A stretch of 64,000 bases of DNA from JAMZMI01 sp964353015 (GTDB lineage: Bacteria > Bacteroidota > Bacteroidia > Cytophagales > Cyclobacteriaceae): positions 186,001 through 250,000 of the forward strand of contig CAYGUA010000002.1 of the NCBI GenBank assembly GCA_964353015.1. Reading direction: 5' to 3'. A program made the translations under genes and the position numbers. The notes under the pieces were generated by a model that was given only the letters and a program-made list of their open reading frames with translations, searched no databases and had not been told where the DNA came from. This document shows, piece by piece, positions 49,804-59,400 of the stretch (its first letter is position 1; each line of letters starts with the position of its first letter).

Positions 49804-50688
49804 ATGGGATTTTATAGCTATCTTATTATAACGATCTCACTTTTGACAATTGGATGTCGATCCACTCATTCGGTAAATTCCGGACTTGTTTCCGAAGCTG
49901 AAGTCTCTCTAGTCAAAGGTGGTTTCCATTTTACAGAAGGGCCAGCTTCGGACCTTGAAGGCAACCTCTATTTTTCAGATATACTTGCCAATAAAATTTA
50001 CCGTCTTTCGACCTCTGGTAATATAGAGCAGGTTATTCAGGATACCGAATGGGGAAATGGAATATTCGTTGATCAACGGAATAACTGCATCTATTACTGC
50101 CAGGCCAAAGGAGGTAAGATTTCAAAATGGTCCGAGGCAGAGGGCTCTCAAGTTTTGGTTTCGAATACTGATGACATCACATTTAATGGTCCCAACGACC
50201 TTTGGCTCCACCCTTCTGGTGGGATTTATTTTTCTGACCCTAATTATAATCGCAATAGAGATGTAGATATTGAAGCAGTGTATTATTTCGACCGTGGTGA
50301 TTCTTCTATAAAAATCGTTGCGAATGACCTGGTAAGACCCAATGGGCTACTGGGCTTAAAGAATTCCAACATCCTTTTCATTACTGATCATGGTGATAAT
50401 AAGACATGGAAATACACCATGCTACCTAACGGAGATTTAGGAAACAAAGAATTATTCACTGAACATGGTGGTGATGGAATGACAGCAGATGAACGAGGTA
50501 ATGTATATATCAGCAACACGGCAAATTCTTCTTTAGATATTTACTCCCAAGATGGAAAGCTATTGAATCAGATAAGTGTTCCGGAAATCCCTTCAAATGC
50601 CGCTTTCGCTGGAGTAAAGCGTAGCGAACTTTATATAACGGCTAGAACTTCCATTTATAAGATCAGAATGAATGTAACAGGGCAATAA
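49804..50688 (+). CDS. SMP-30/gluconolactonase-like lipoprotein
   Basis: A 294-aa six-bladed propeller with lipobox TIGC (Cys18). FTEGPASDLEGNLYFSD holds the metal-binding Glu of the EGP motif, FNGPNDLWLHPSGGIYFSD the Asn/Asp pair, and LVRPNGLLGL and ITDHGDNKTW the further metal and catalytic residues. SMP-30-type enzymes open sugar lactones, the products of sugar oxidation by dehydrogenases. Its place with a Gfo/Idh gene in the same operon fits an oxidation-then-lactone-opening sequence. Confidence 0.87.
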   Translation: MGFYSYLIITISLLTIGCRSTHSVNSGLVSEAEVSLVKGGFHFTEGPASDLEGNLYFSDILANKIYRLSTSGNIEQVIQDTEWGNGIFVDQRNNCIYYCQAKGGKISKWSEAEGSQVLVSNTDDITFNGPNDLWLHPSGGIYFSDPNYNRNRDVDIEAVYYFDRGDSSIKIVANDLVRPNGLLGLKNSNILFITDHGDNKTWKYTMLPNGDLGNKELFTEHGGDGMTADERGNVYISNTANSSLDIYSQDGKLLNQISVPEIPSNAAFAGVKRSELYITARTSIYKIRMNVTGQ

Positions 50689-50700
50689 ACAATCCATGTC

Positions 50701-53700
50701 ATGAAGAAAAGAAGTTTTATACTTGCAACTTTAGGAGCCTTATTAATACCTCAGTTCGTATTTGGACAATGCGATGAAGGAAAACTCTTCGATCTGGTTG
50801 AAAGTAAGAATTCAGGGATTATGTTTAGTAATTCGCTGCAGGAATCAGCAGAAACGAACTTTTTATCTACTACCTATTTCTATAATGGAGGAGGAGTTGC
50901 ATTAGGAGACATTAACAATGATGGCTTAATTGATATTTTCTTTACCGGCAATCAAGTTAGCTCGGAGCTATATCTGAACAAAGGAAATCTTGAGTTTGAG
51001 CAAATAAATAAGTCTTCGGGAATACCCGATGATTCTGACTTTTGGGCCACTGGGGTCAATATGGTGGATATTAATGGAGATGGCTGGCTAGATATCTATG
51101 TTTGTTACACCAGCAATCACGACGTTGATAAGAGAAGAAATCGACTCTACATTAACCAAGGAAATCTGACATTTAAAGAGGAAGGTCAAGCATACAATCT
51201 GGACGACCCTGGCTTTAGTACACAATCTGCCTTTTTAGATTATGATCAAGACGGTGATCTGGACATGTATCTATTGAATTACAATGCAGACCATCATTCC
51301 GCTTCATCTTGGGAATACATTCGTAAAACCCGTGATCCATATGCTGGAGACAAGCTATACAGAAATGACGGATTGACATTCACGGATGTCAGCGTTGATG
51401 CAGGAATTAAGGGAAACCCTCTGGGTTATGGCTTGGGGGTTTCTATTGCGGACGTAAATCAGGATATGCTACCTGATATTTATGTAACTAACGACTTTGT
51501 GGAGCCTGACTACCTCTACATCAACAATGGTGATGGGTCGTTCTCCGAACGCATGACGGAATATTTCCAACACGTCTCGCATTTTTCAATGGGTACGGAT
51601 ATCAGTGACATCAATAACGATGGCTTTGCCGACGTGATGACCATTGATATGCTTCCTGCCGATAACAAACGACAGAAATTGCTTTATGGGCCTGATAACT
51701 ATGAGGAATATGCCCGAAGAGTGGTATCTGGTTATTACCACCAGAATATGCGAAATATGCTTCACCTCAACAATGCCAATGGCACTTTCAGTGAGGTGGG
51801 TCAACTTTCAGGAATTAGTAACACGGACTGGAGTTGGAGTAGTCTATTTGCAGATTTTGATAATGACGGCTGGAAAGACCTTTTCGTCACAAATGGTTAT
51901 TACAAAGACGTGACTGATAGAGATTTCCTCAAGTTCAAAGGAGACTATTTTTTCAACCAACAGATAAATCGAGAACCTGTAGATACTCTCTTTCTTGTTA
52001 GAAACACCAAATCAACACCAATCAACAACTATGTATTTCAAAACACAGGTAATTTGAAGTTCGTAGATAAAACTGATTGCTGGGGGCTGAATCAACCTGG
52101 TTTTTCTAATGGTGCAGCATATGGTGATCTTGATAATGACGGAGACCTTGATTTGATAGTGAACAATATCAATTCAAAAGCTTCCCTTTATGCTAATCAG
52201 GCCAATCGACTTTATCAGGAAAACAATTACCTCGCAATTAAACTGGTCGATGAAACTGAAAAGAAGAGTGTCTATAATTCCATCGTTCGCATATATCAAG
52301 GAGACAAGGTGCAATACTTTGAATTGAGTCCGGTTCGTGGCTTTCAATCGCGCGTTTCAGATCTACTAAACATTGGGTTAGGTGAAAATCTGGTGGACTC
52401 TTTAGAGGTAACATGGCCCGATGGAACAATGAACGCGATCCGTTCTCCTAAACTTAACAGCACTCTCATAATTGAAAAAGAAGCGGGAAGATCAAGAATG
52501 ATTGCTAACAATGAATTTTACTCTTTATTCTCTAAAGAACCGTATAAGCTATGGCACCAGCACCAAGAGTACCCCATTAACGACTTCAAAAGACAGCCTT
52601 TGCTCCTAACCATGCTAAGCAACTGCGGCCCTATCATTGAAGCAGGTGATTTAGATGGTAATGGAACAGATGACCTCTTCATAGGTTCGAGCAAGGGACA
52701 GGAATGTCGGATTTTATTACAGGATGAAGATGGTGACTTTCTTGACACACAAATAATAGGCAATAGTAAAGGCTCAACTGAAGCTGATGTGACTTTTTTC
52801 GATGCAGATCAAGATGGTGATTTGGATATTTATGCTGCTTCGGGTGGTTACCATGATTATGAACCCACGGATCAAAACCTTAAGGACAGATTGTTGATCA
52901 ATGATGGAAAGGGAATTTTCACAATAGCAGATGAAGCATTACCGGCTGTCTTTTCAAGCTCTTCTTGCGCACGTCCAAGCGACATTGACCATGATGGTGA
53001 TTTGGACCTATTCATTGGAAGCAGGGTCATTCCTGGTAAATATCCAGTGATACCCGAAAGCTATATACTCCTCAATGATGGCCATGGCAAATTCTCGAAA
53101 ATGGATAAAGGTGTTCCAAATGAATTGACCAAGGCGGGCATGGTGACCGACGCAACCTGGGTCGACTTAGACGTTGATGGGTGGGAAGACCTGATAGTTG
53201 TCGGGGAGTTTATGAAGGTTCGTGTTTTTATGAACCTGAAAGGAAAGAGACTTAGCGAAACAACAGATAAAGCCATCAAAAATTCTCCTTCTGGATTATG
53301 GTCGAGAATTGATGCTGCGGATTATGATAATGATGGGGATTTAGATTTTATCATTGGGAATACCGGACAAAACTCACAATTAAAGGCATCAGCCAAAGAG
53401 CCCATGACCTTAGTTTATGGAGATTTTGATAATAACGGATCAATTGATCCCATTTTGTCTTTTTATATTGACGGAAAGTCCTACCCTTTCGCCAGTAGAG
53501 GCGAATTAACCAATCAAATGATCTCTTTGAGGAGAAAATTTACTGATCACAAGACCTACGCAGAATCTCAAATAGAAGACATTCTAACAAGCGAGCAACT
53601 GGCAGATGCCAACAAAAGCTATGTAGATGAGCTGTCAACGATCTATCTTGAAAATCGTGATGGAAAACTTATTCAATCGGAATTACCATTACAAGCTCAA

Positions 53701-53997
53701 TTTTCGCCCGTTCATGCTATCGAACATGGCGACTTTAATATGGATGGCCATATGGATTTTATTCTCGCTGGTAATCAAAGCTTTATCAAACTAAGACTCG
53801 GATTAATTGATGCAAATTATGGGCAGGTTTTTATTGGAAACGGAAAGGGTAGGTTCGAGTATCTACCACAAATCAAATCAGGCTTGAAGGTCACTGGAGA
53901 TGTTAAATCCATTAAAGAATTGCGGATTAAAAATGCGAATCATCTGATTTTTGGAATAAACAACTCGAACGTTGATCTGTACAAACTGAATAAATAA
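50701..53997 (+). CDS. FG-GAP/VCBS repeat protein with ASPIC/UnbV domain
   Basis: A 1098-aa exported protein with a signal ending VFGQ. About 14 calcium-loop repeats of the D-x-(D/N)-x-DG type are visible (GDINNDGLIDIFF, VDINGDGWLDIYV, GDLDNDGDLDLIV and others), forming one or two beta-propellers. The UnbV/ASPIC domain lies near the middle, with EVTWPDGTMNAI. Such CRTAC1-like proteins are common in marine Bacteroidota glycan loci and probably bind ligands outside the cell. No catalytic site is evident. Three bases separate it from the haloperoxidase-like gene. Confidence 0.9.
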   Translation: MKKRSFILATLGALLIPQFVFGQCDEGKLFDLVESKNSGIMFSNSLQESAETNFLSTTYFYNGGGVALGDINNDGLIDIFFTGNQVSSELYLNKGNLEFEQINKSSGIPDDSDFWATGVNMVDINGDGWLDIYVCYTSNHDVDKRRNRLYINQGNLTFKEEGQAYNLDDPGFSTQSAFLDYDQDGDLDMYLLNYNADHHSASSWEYIRKTRDPYAGDKLYRNDGLTFTDVSVDAGIKGNPLGYGLGVSIADVNQDMLPDIYVTNDFVEPDYLYINNGDGSFSERMTEYFQHVSHFSMGTDISDINNDGFADVMTIDMLPADNKRQKLLYGPDNYEEYARRVVSGYYHQNMRNMLHLNNANGTFSEVGQLSGISNTDWSWSSLFADFDNDGWKDLFVTNGYYKDVTDRDFLKFKGDYFFNQQINREPVDTLFLVRNTKSTPINNYVFQNTGNLKFVDKTDCWGLNQPGFSNGAAYGDLDNDGDLDLIVNNINSKASLYANQANRLYQENNYLAIKLVDETEKKSVYNSIVRIYQGDKVQYFELSPVRGFQSRVSDLLNIGLGENLVDSLEVTWPDGTMNAIRSPKLNSTLIIEKEAGRSRMIANNEFYSLFSKEPYKLWHQHQEYPINDFKRQPLLLTMLSNCGPIIEAGDLDGNGTDDLFIGSSKGQECRILLQDEDGDFLDTQIIGNSKGSTEADVTFFDADQDGDLDIYAASGGYHDYEPTDQNLKDRLLINDGKGIFTIADEALPAVFSSSSCARPSDIDHDGDLDLFIGSRVIPGKYPVIPESYILLNDGHGKFSKMDKGVPNELTKAGMVTDATWVDLDVDGWEDLIVVGEFMKVRVFMNLKGKRLSETTDKAIKNSPSGLWSRIDAADYDNDGDLDFIIGNTGQNSQLKASAKEPMTLVYGDFDNNGSIDPILSFYIDGKSYPFASRGELTNQMISLRRKFTDHKTYAESQIEDILTSEQLADANKSYVDELSTIYLENRDGKLIQSELPLQAQFSPVHAIEHGDFNMDGHMDFILAGNQSFIKLRLGLIDANYGQVFIGNGKGRFEYLPQIKSGLKVTGDVKSIKELRIKNANHLIFGINNSNVDLYKLNK

Positions 53998-53999
53998 CA

Positions 54000-55286
54000 A
54001 TGAACAAATTTGTTGCGATTCTGATTTTCTTCCTTGTCCGTTTCGATGGCTTTACCCAACCGAAACCACAAGAATTCACATCTAACTATTCTGAATATCT
54101 CTTTGAAGTAACAAAAGTGATGGTGCATGATATAGTAAACCCTCCTGCAGCTGCGAGGTACTATGCTTATATCAATCTTGCAGCTTATCTGGCTTCAGGA
54201 AAAAAAGAACTTGTCCCTCATATACTCAATCGATTCAACGCACATCCAGGTCAGAAGGTCAACCTTCCACTTGCTTCTACATTCGCACTTATTCACACAG
54301 CTCGCCTTATACTACCCTCAGGGGAGACACTTTCTTCTTTGGAACAGGATCTTCTAAAAAAGGCTTCTGACAATTATGAATTGAATGCAAAAGTTATTTC
54401 CGCAAGTCAACAGTTTGGGGAAAAAGCATCTGACTTTGTAGTTAAATATTCTAAAACAGACGGATTTTCAAGCCTCAGCACACTTGTGGGATACACACCA
54501 AAAAACACAGAAGGATCATGGTATCCAACACCTCCAGCTTATATAGAGGCTATAGAACCACACTGGAACACTCTCCGTACCTTCTTTATTGATTCCGCCT
54601 CACAATTTGCACCCTCACCTCCTGTAACATTTGATATGGATACATCAAGTGCATTTTACAAAGAACAGCTAATGGGCGTATACAATGCCGTGAAAAACAT
54701 AACATCTGAACAGGTGGAAATTGCCAAGTTTTGGGATTGCAATCCATTCATGGTAAGATTCGTGGGCCACACGACCATAGGGATGAAAAAAATCACCCCA
54801 GGTGGCCATTGGATGGGAATAACCGGTATTGCCACGAAAAAAGCCGGCTTTGATTTTTATGAAACCGTACATGCTCACGCCCTTGTAGCTCTTACCTTAC
54901 ATGACGCTTTCGTGAGCTGCTGGGATGAAAAATACAGAAGTGAGAGAATCCGACCTGAAACGGTCATCAATCAGCGCATTGATGACCAATGGAAGCCGAT
55001 TTTACAGACACCTCCATTTCCAGAATATACTAGTGGACATAGTGTAGCATCAGGTGCTGCCTCAACGGTATTGACAGAAATATTTGGAGATGGTTTTGAG
55101 TTCGTGGATGATACTGAAACCTATTTCGGTTTACCTGAAAGAAGCTTTAAATCTTTCAACCATGCTGCTGATGAAGCAGCCATAAGCCGATTGTACGGAG
55201 GCATTCACTATATTGACGCATGCGAAATAGGCCTGAAGCAAGGCAGAAATATTGGGCAGCTCATTGTTCAGAAAATCAACAAATAA
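54000..55286 (+). CDS. Vanadium-haloperoxidase-like PAP2-family protein, exported
   Basis: A 428-aa protein with a signal ending GFTQ. The vanadate/phosphate-binding triad is visible: KYRSERIRP (Lys311, Arg318), YTSGH (His347) and SRLYGGIHYID (Arg397, His403). The family's Asp after the last His is at +3 (Asp406) where +4 is usual. Members oxidise halides with hydrogen peroxide or act as acid phosphatases, and sequence alone does not separate the two. A sulfated-sugar phosphatase or a halogenating defence enzyme are both conceivable. It is cotranscribed with the FG-GAP and Gfo/Idh genes. Confidence 0.82.
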   Translation: MNKFVAILIFFLVRFDGFTQPKPQEFTSNYSEYLFEVTKVMVHDIVNPPAAARYYAYINLAAYLASGKKELVPHILNRFNAHPGQKVNLPLASTFALIHTARLILPSGETLSSLEQDLLKKASDNYELNAKVISASQQFGEKASDFVVKYSKTDGFSSLSTLVGYTPKNTEGSWYPTPPAYIEAIEPHWNTLRTFFIDSASQFAPSPPVTFDMDTSSAFYKEQLMGVYNAVKNITSEQVEIAKFWDCNPFMVRFVGHTTIGMKKITPGGHWMGITGIATKKAGFDFYETVHAHALVALTLHDAFVSCWDEKYRSERIRPETVINQRIDDQWKPILQTPPFPEYTSGHSVASGAASTVLTEIFGDGFEFVDDTETYFGLPERSFKSFNHAADEAAISRLYGGIHYIDACEIGLKQGRNIGQLIVQKINK

Positions 55287-55298
55287 CCGATATTCAAT

Positions 55299-56321
55299 AT
55301 GCGAAAATTACGGTTTGGGATTGTCGGGTACGGCAGCATTGCATCACATCATATTAAGAGTATTGAAGCGCTTGAACATTGTGAATTAGTAGCCTTAACG
55401 AGTAGCAATGAACAAAAGCGGGAAGCTGCAAAAGCCAAATTTGGAATAAAGGTCTTTGAACATATCGAAGATATGGTCGCCCTTCCTGAACTTGATGTAG
55501 TCAGCATTTGCACACCAAACGGCTTTCATATGGACCCCTGTCTCGCAGCAGCCAAAGCGGGGAAGCATGTGATCACCGAAAAACCTCTCGAAATCAGTGT
55601 CGAACGGTGTAAACAGATGATTGAAGCTTGTGAATCTGCCGGTGTGACATTGGCCTGCATATTCCAAAACAGATACATACCTGGATACCGTGAATTGATA
55701 CAGATTGTCAAGGGTGGACATCTTGGCAAATTCATACTAGGCAATGCTTATGTAAAATGGTTTAGGCCGACGCAATACTATTCTTCGAATAATTGGAGAG
55801 GAACTCTGAATGGAGATGGTGGTGCGGCACTAATTACCCAGTCTATTCATTATATCGACCAATTAATCAACGTGATGGGACCGGTAAAATCAGTGATAGC
55901 TAAGACCAAGACACTTCATCACAATATCGAAGGAGAGGATATTGGTACCGCTATCTTGGAGTTTGAAAATGGTGCACTGGGTACGATAGAGGGAAGTACA
56001 GCTATATTCGCAGGCTTCCCTGAGCGACTGGAAATTCATGGGAATGAAGGAAGCATAGTCTTGGAATCTGGAGCCATTACCCAATGCATCTTAAAAAATC
56101 CTATAGATAGAGATGATTCCAAATCAAGCGGTACTACCTCTGGATCCTCAGACCCCACAGCAGTTGACCTGTCTCTTCACATTGCACAATATGCTCATAT
56201 AACAGAATGCATTCTTAATGAAAAGACTCCCGAAGTAGATGGTCATGAAGCCCTAAAGTCAATTCGCGTGTTGGAGGCAATTTACCAATCCGCAAAGTCC
56301 GGTCGCCAAGTGGATTTGTAA
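55299..56321 (+). CDS. Gfo/Idh/MocA oxidoreductase, cytoplasmic
   Basis: A 340-aa enzyme of standard length with no signal peptide. FGIVGYGSIASHH is a classical Rossmann motif, GKHVITEKPLEI carries the catalytic Lys, and DGGAALITQSIHYIDQL holds the family's catalytic His segment. It is the only one of the three Gfo/Idh proteins here that looks cytoplasmic. It probably oxidises or reduces an imported sugar derivative and ends the Nudix/SMP-30 operon. Confidence 0.92.
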   Translation: MRKLRFGIVGYGSIASHHIKSIEALEHCELVALTSSNEQKREAAKAKFGIKVFEHIEDMVALPELDVVSICTPNGFHMDPCLAAAKAGKHVITEKPLEISVERCKQMIEACESAGVTLACIFQNRYIPGYRELIQIVKGGHLGKFILGNAYVKWFRPTQYYSSNNWRGTLNGDGGAALITQSIHYIDQLINVMGPVKSVIAKTKTLHHNIEGEDIGTAILEFENGALGTIEGSTAIFAGFPERLEIHGNEGSIVLESGAITQCILKNPIDRDDSKSSGTTSGSSDPTAVDLSLHIAQYAHITECILNEKTPEVDGHEALKSIRVLEAIYQSAKSGRQVDL

Positions 56322-56379
56322 GTTAGGAAAAAGAATAAAATCTGCTCTATTTCCATTGAAACTGATCTAAATCATGCCA

Positions 56380-56391
56380 TTACACGTGTAA
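56380..56391. promoter_or_regulatory. Operator TTACACGTGTAA (site 7)
   Basis: A perfect 12-bp palindrome in the 113-bp gap ahead of the second cytochrome-like gene, 43 bases from its ATG. TATTTAC follows at 56394. It gives that gene its own regulated promoter. Confidence 0.75.
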
Positions 56392-56434
56392 TCTATTTAC
56401 ATTAGAATTATCGAAATACAAAAATGGGATAGCT

Positions 56435-59400
56435 ATGAAAAATCTATTTACAACGATATTATACTTATCAAGTGTGTTATTAAAAGCTCAAAACACAGAG
56501 TTAACTGTTGGGTTATCCACTAATGAAAACGACCGGGTGGATGGTCAGGTAAGCATCCGTTATGATGAATTTTTTCTTGAATCAGAAATTGTAAATAACC
56601 AAGCTTACTTTGATCTGGGTCCTGTTCCTTTAAATACCGACATAGCCTCCATACCTCCTAAACTATACCCCAACCCCAGTTTAGATGGTCAGGTGACTTT
56701 GGAACTTCCCTTAGGTCGTGCTTTTATCAGAGTTTATGGGTTGGACGGCAAGCTCATAGGTCAGTTCGATAGTGAATCAACCCATTCAAACTTTATAGAA
56801 ACCAATTATCGGCTGGTTATTTTCTCAATACAAACCGAAAATCAAATCTATCATCAAAAGCTTTTCATAAATCAAGACGTACTACAAGTGAACCTTAAAC
56901 CAAAATCATCAGAGAGTGTCATAACTTCTTCAATCACTACACAGAGTCCAGGAGAGTATGCTGAACAATACGATGTGGTATACTCTCACCCCGAAGGTAA
57001 ATTTGATACCATTTATTCACTGGTAAATATTAAACCTGGTATCCACAATAAACATCAAATAGTGACCAGCGCATCCAGATCAAGGTTGATCGTAAATAAT
57101 GGAAGTAAAAGTGGTTACTACCCTATTTCCGACTCGGTAGAAATATCGGCCAATCAAGCTGAAGATGGTTGGAAATTTACAGGGTGGTATGGAAATACAG
57201 GTGCCGTAGCAAATATTAATTCAGCAGTAACAAAGATAAAAATCGGCAAAAATGATCAATCGGTCACGGCTCTATATAAGCTAACCGACAATAAAGTTCA
57301 ACTCCCTATTGAAGTGATGGGTGCCCCTGGCCATGTGGAAGAAATCGTATTAGACTTATCTGGAAAACTGGAATTAGTTGATCATCTTTTTGTTTTGGTT
57401 CACAATGTTTCCTATCAGGAAAAGGCAAGCATGCGTATAAACGATGGAAATTGGCTACCGATATCAAATAACAACTCAGCGATACAGATCGGATCACCAG
57501 ACAAAGAGTATGGCGGATTTGGTGGTGGATACAGTTCCGTGAAATTCACCATCCCAAAAGATGATTTGAGCTTAATTAATGGTGTAAATACCATTGCATT
57601 CAGATACAATATGCGCAAAGGCCCAACCGCGGGATATCGAGTAATCAAAGTCAACTTTCAAGACTCGAATGGCAATTCACTAATTCCTGAGGAGGTATTT
57701 GTGCCGGATGACCCTGCACATTGGGAACCCGTTTTAAAAGATGAAGAGGATATTATTCAAGGTCAGGTACTCTGGTCGTCTTATGACCTTGGTATTAAGG
57801 CCAAATGTGCGGATTGCCATACAAGCACGGGAATGGATCTCAAATATTTTAATGTTTCGAATAAGACCATAGTGGAGCAGGCTAAAAAAAGCGGCCTTAC
57901 ACAGATAGAAGGGGAGCAAATTGCCTCTTACATCAGGTCATTGAATTTTGAAGCTCCTTCACAAGCACGACCATACAATCCTCCCTACCAGCCCGGTCCC
58001 GGACTGGACGATAGGCCTCCATTTGAATGGGCCGCAGGTGCAGGACTAGATATGGTACTCGATTCAGACGAAGAGATGCTTCCGTATATCTTCCCAGAGG
58101 GCACTTCGGATGAGGCATTGAGGAAGGTATTTGACCTGAAAGGAACTTTGAATATTAGAGAAATGCCCATTGCCTTTCAACTACCTAGCTGGATTGATTG
58201 GATACCCGAAACGCATCCCAAGGACATGATGTCCGATCAATCTTATGATGAGGTTGTGGAAGGAATTGGATTATGGAACAGGCAGGCTGGTACCTACGGG
58301 TATAACAATGTAAAAGAAGACTTAACCGTTAATGGCGTTGATTTTTATAATCAGAATAGAGGACAGCTAATGTCAAAACTCGAAGAATTGGGAAGCGGTC
58401 CACAGGACTTTCTATTCAAAGACTGGACAGATTCAGATGGTGTGTTTTGGTGGACCATTACGGCCAGTCCTGGTTTGGATAAGAATACCACAAACTTGAG
58501 AGATGAAGATTATAAGTTGAATCTGGCAAAATTCAATGCCGTAAAACATTGGGAAATTATGCACGAGTTCGATATTCAAGGCATTCAACCTAAGGATGAA
58601 CCCTATGCTGAACGGATGCAATGGCCCTTTAACAATTGGACAGTATTTGCCATTGCTCCCCATATCGTGGGAGATCAACGAGGAAATTCAACCATGGTGG
58701 GGCAAAACCAAGAAGTTGGATACTACTTCAGCATGGCCTGGTATCAGCTTCAGATGATTCTTAACAGCGGGATGCGAAATCCAAGCGGAGTGACTCCGGT
58801 GGACTGGTCGTACAATTTTGCACATATTACACTTCCCGGTCATTATACCGGTTATCTCCAGCCGCTTCTTCTTTTTCAAAACTTGATAAAAGCATATCAA
58901 CAACGGGATAATGATGTTTCGACAAATGAATACCCATTGGTAAATAAGACTGCATGGAACATGCGCGAGGTGAGTCCATGGCGTCTTTACAGCGATACTT
59001 ATGGAAACGACCAAACACATGCCCAACTTGATGAATATGAGGAAGGACTAAGGGCTAAATTAACCAGCCACATGCTTCGCATGTTTATGGAAAAAGTGGG
59101 CTCGTTAGATGAGTCTGACTGGCCAAGAGGGTACGATGAATGGGATAACATTGAACCTGCCGATTATGTACCGACAGCCAATGATTTTGGTGGCTGCTTA
59201 TTTCCCAACCCAGGGTCGGGATGTACCGATATTCAAAACACCAATGAGGCCAATGCTATTTATACGATCATCCCTTTATTTCAGGAAATGGGGGTTGATT
59301 CAATAACGGTAATCGAGCTCGTTGACTGGGCTGCCGAAATGTGGCCTTTAGGTAATTGGGATAAGTTTAAGCGAGACTGCAACGTACATGATGGAGCTCC

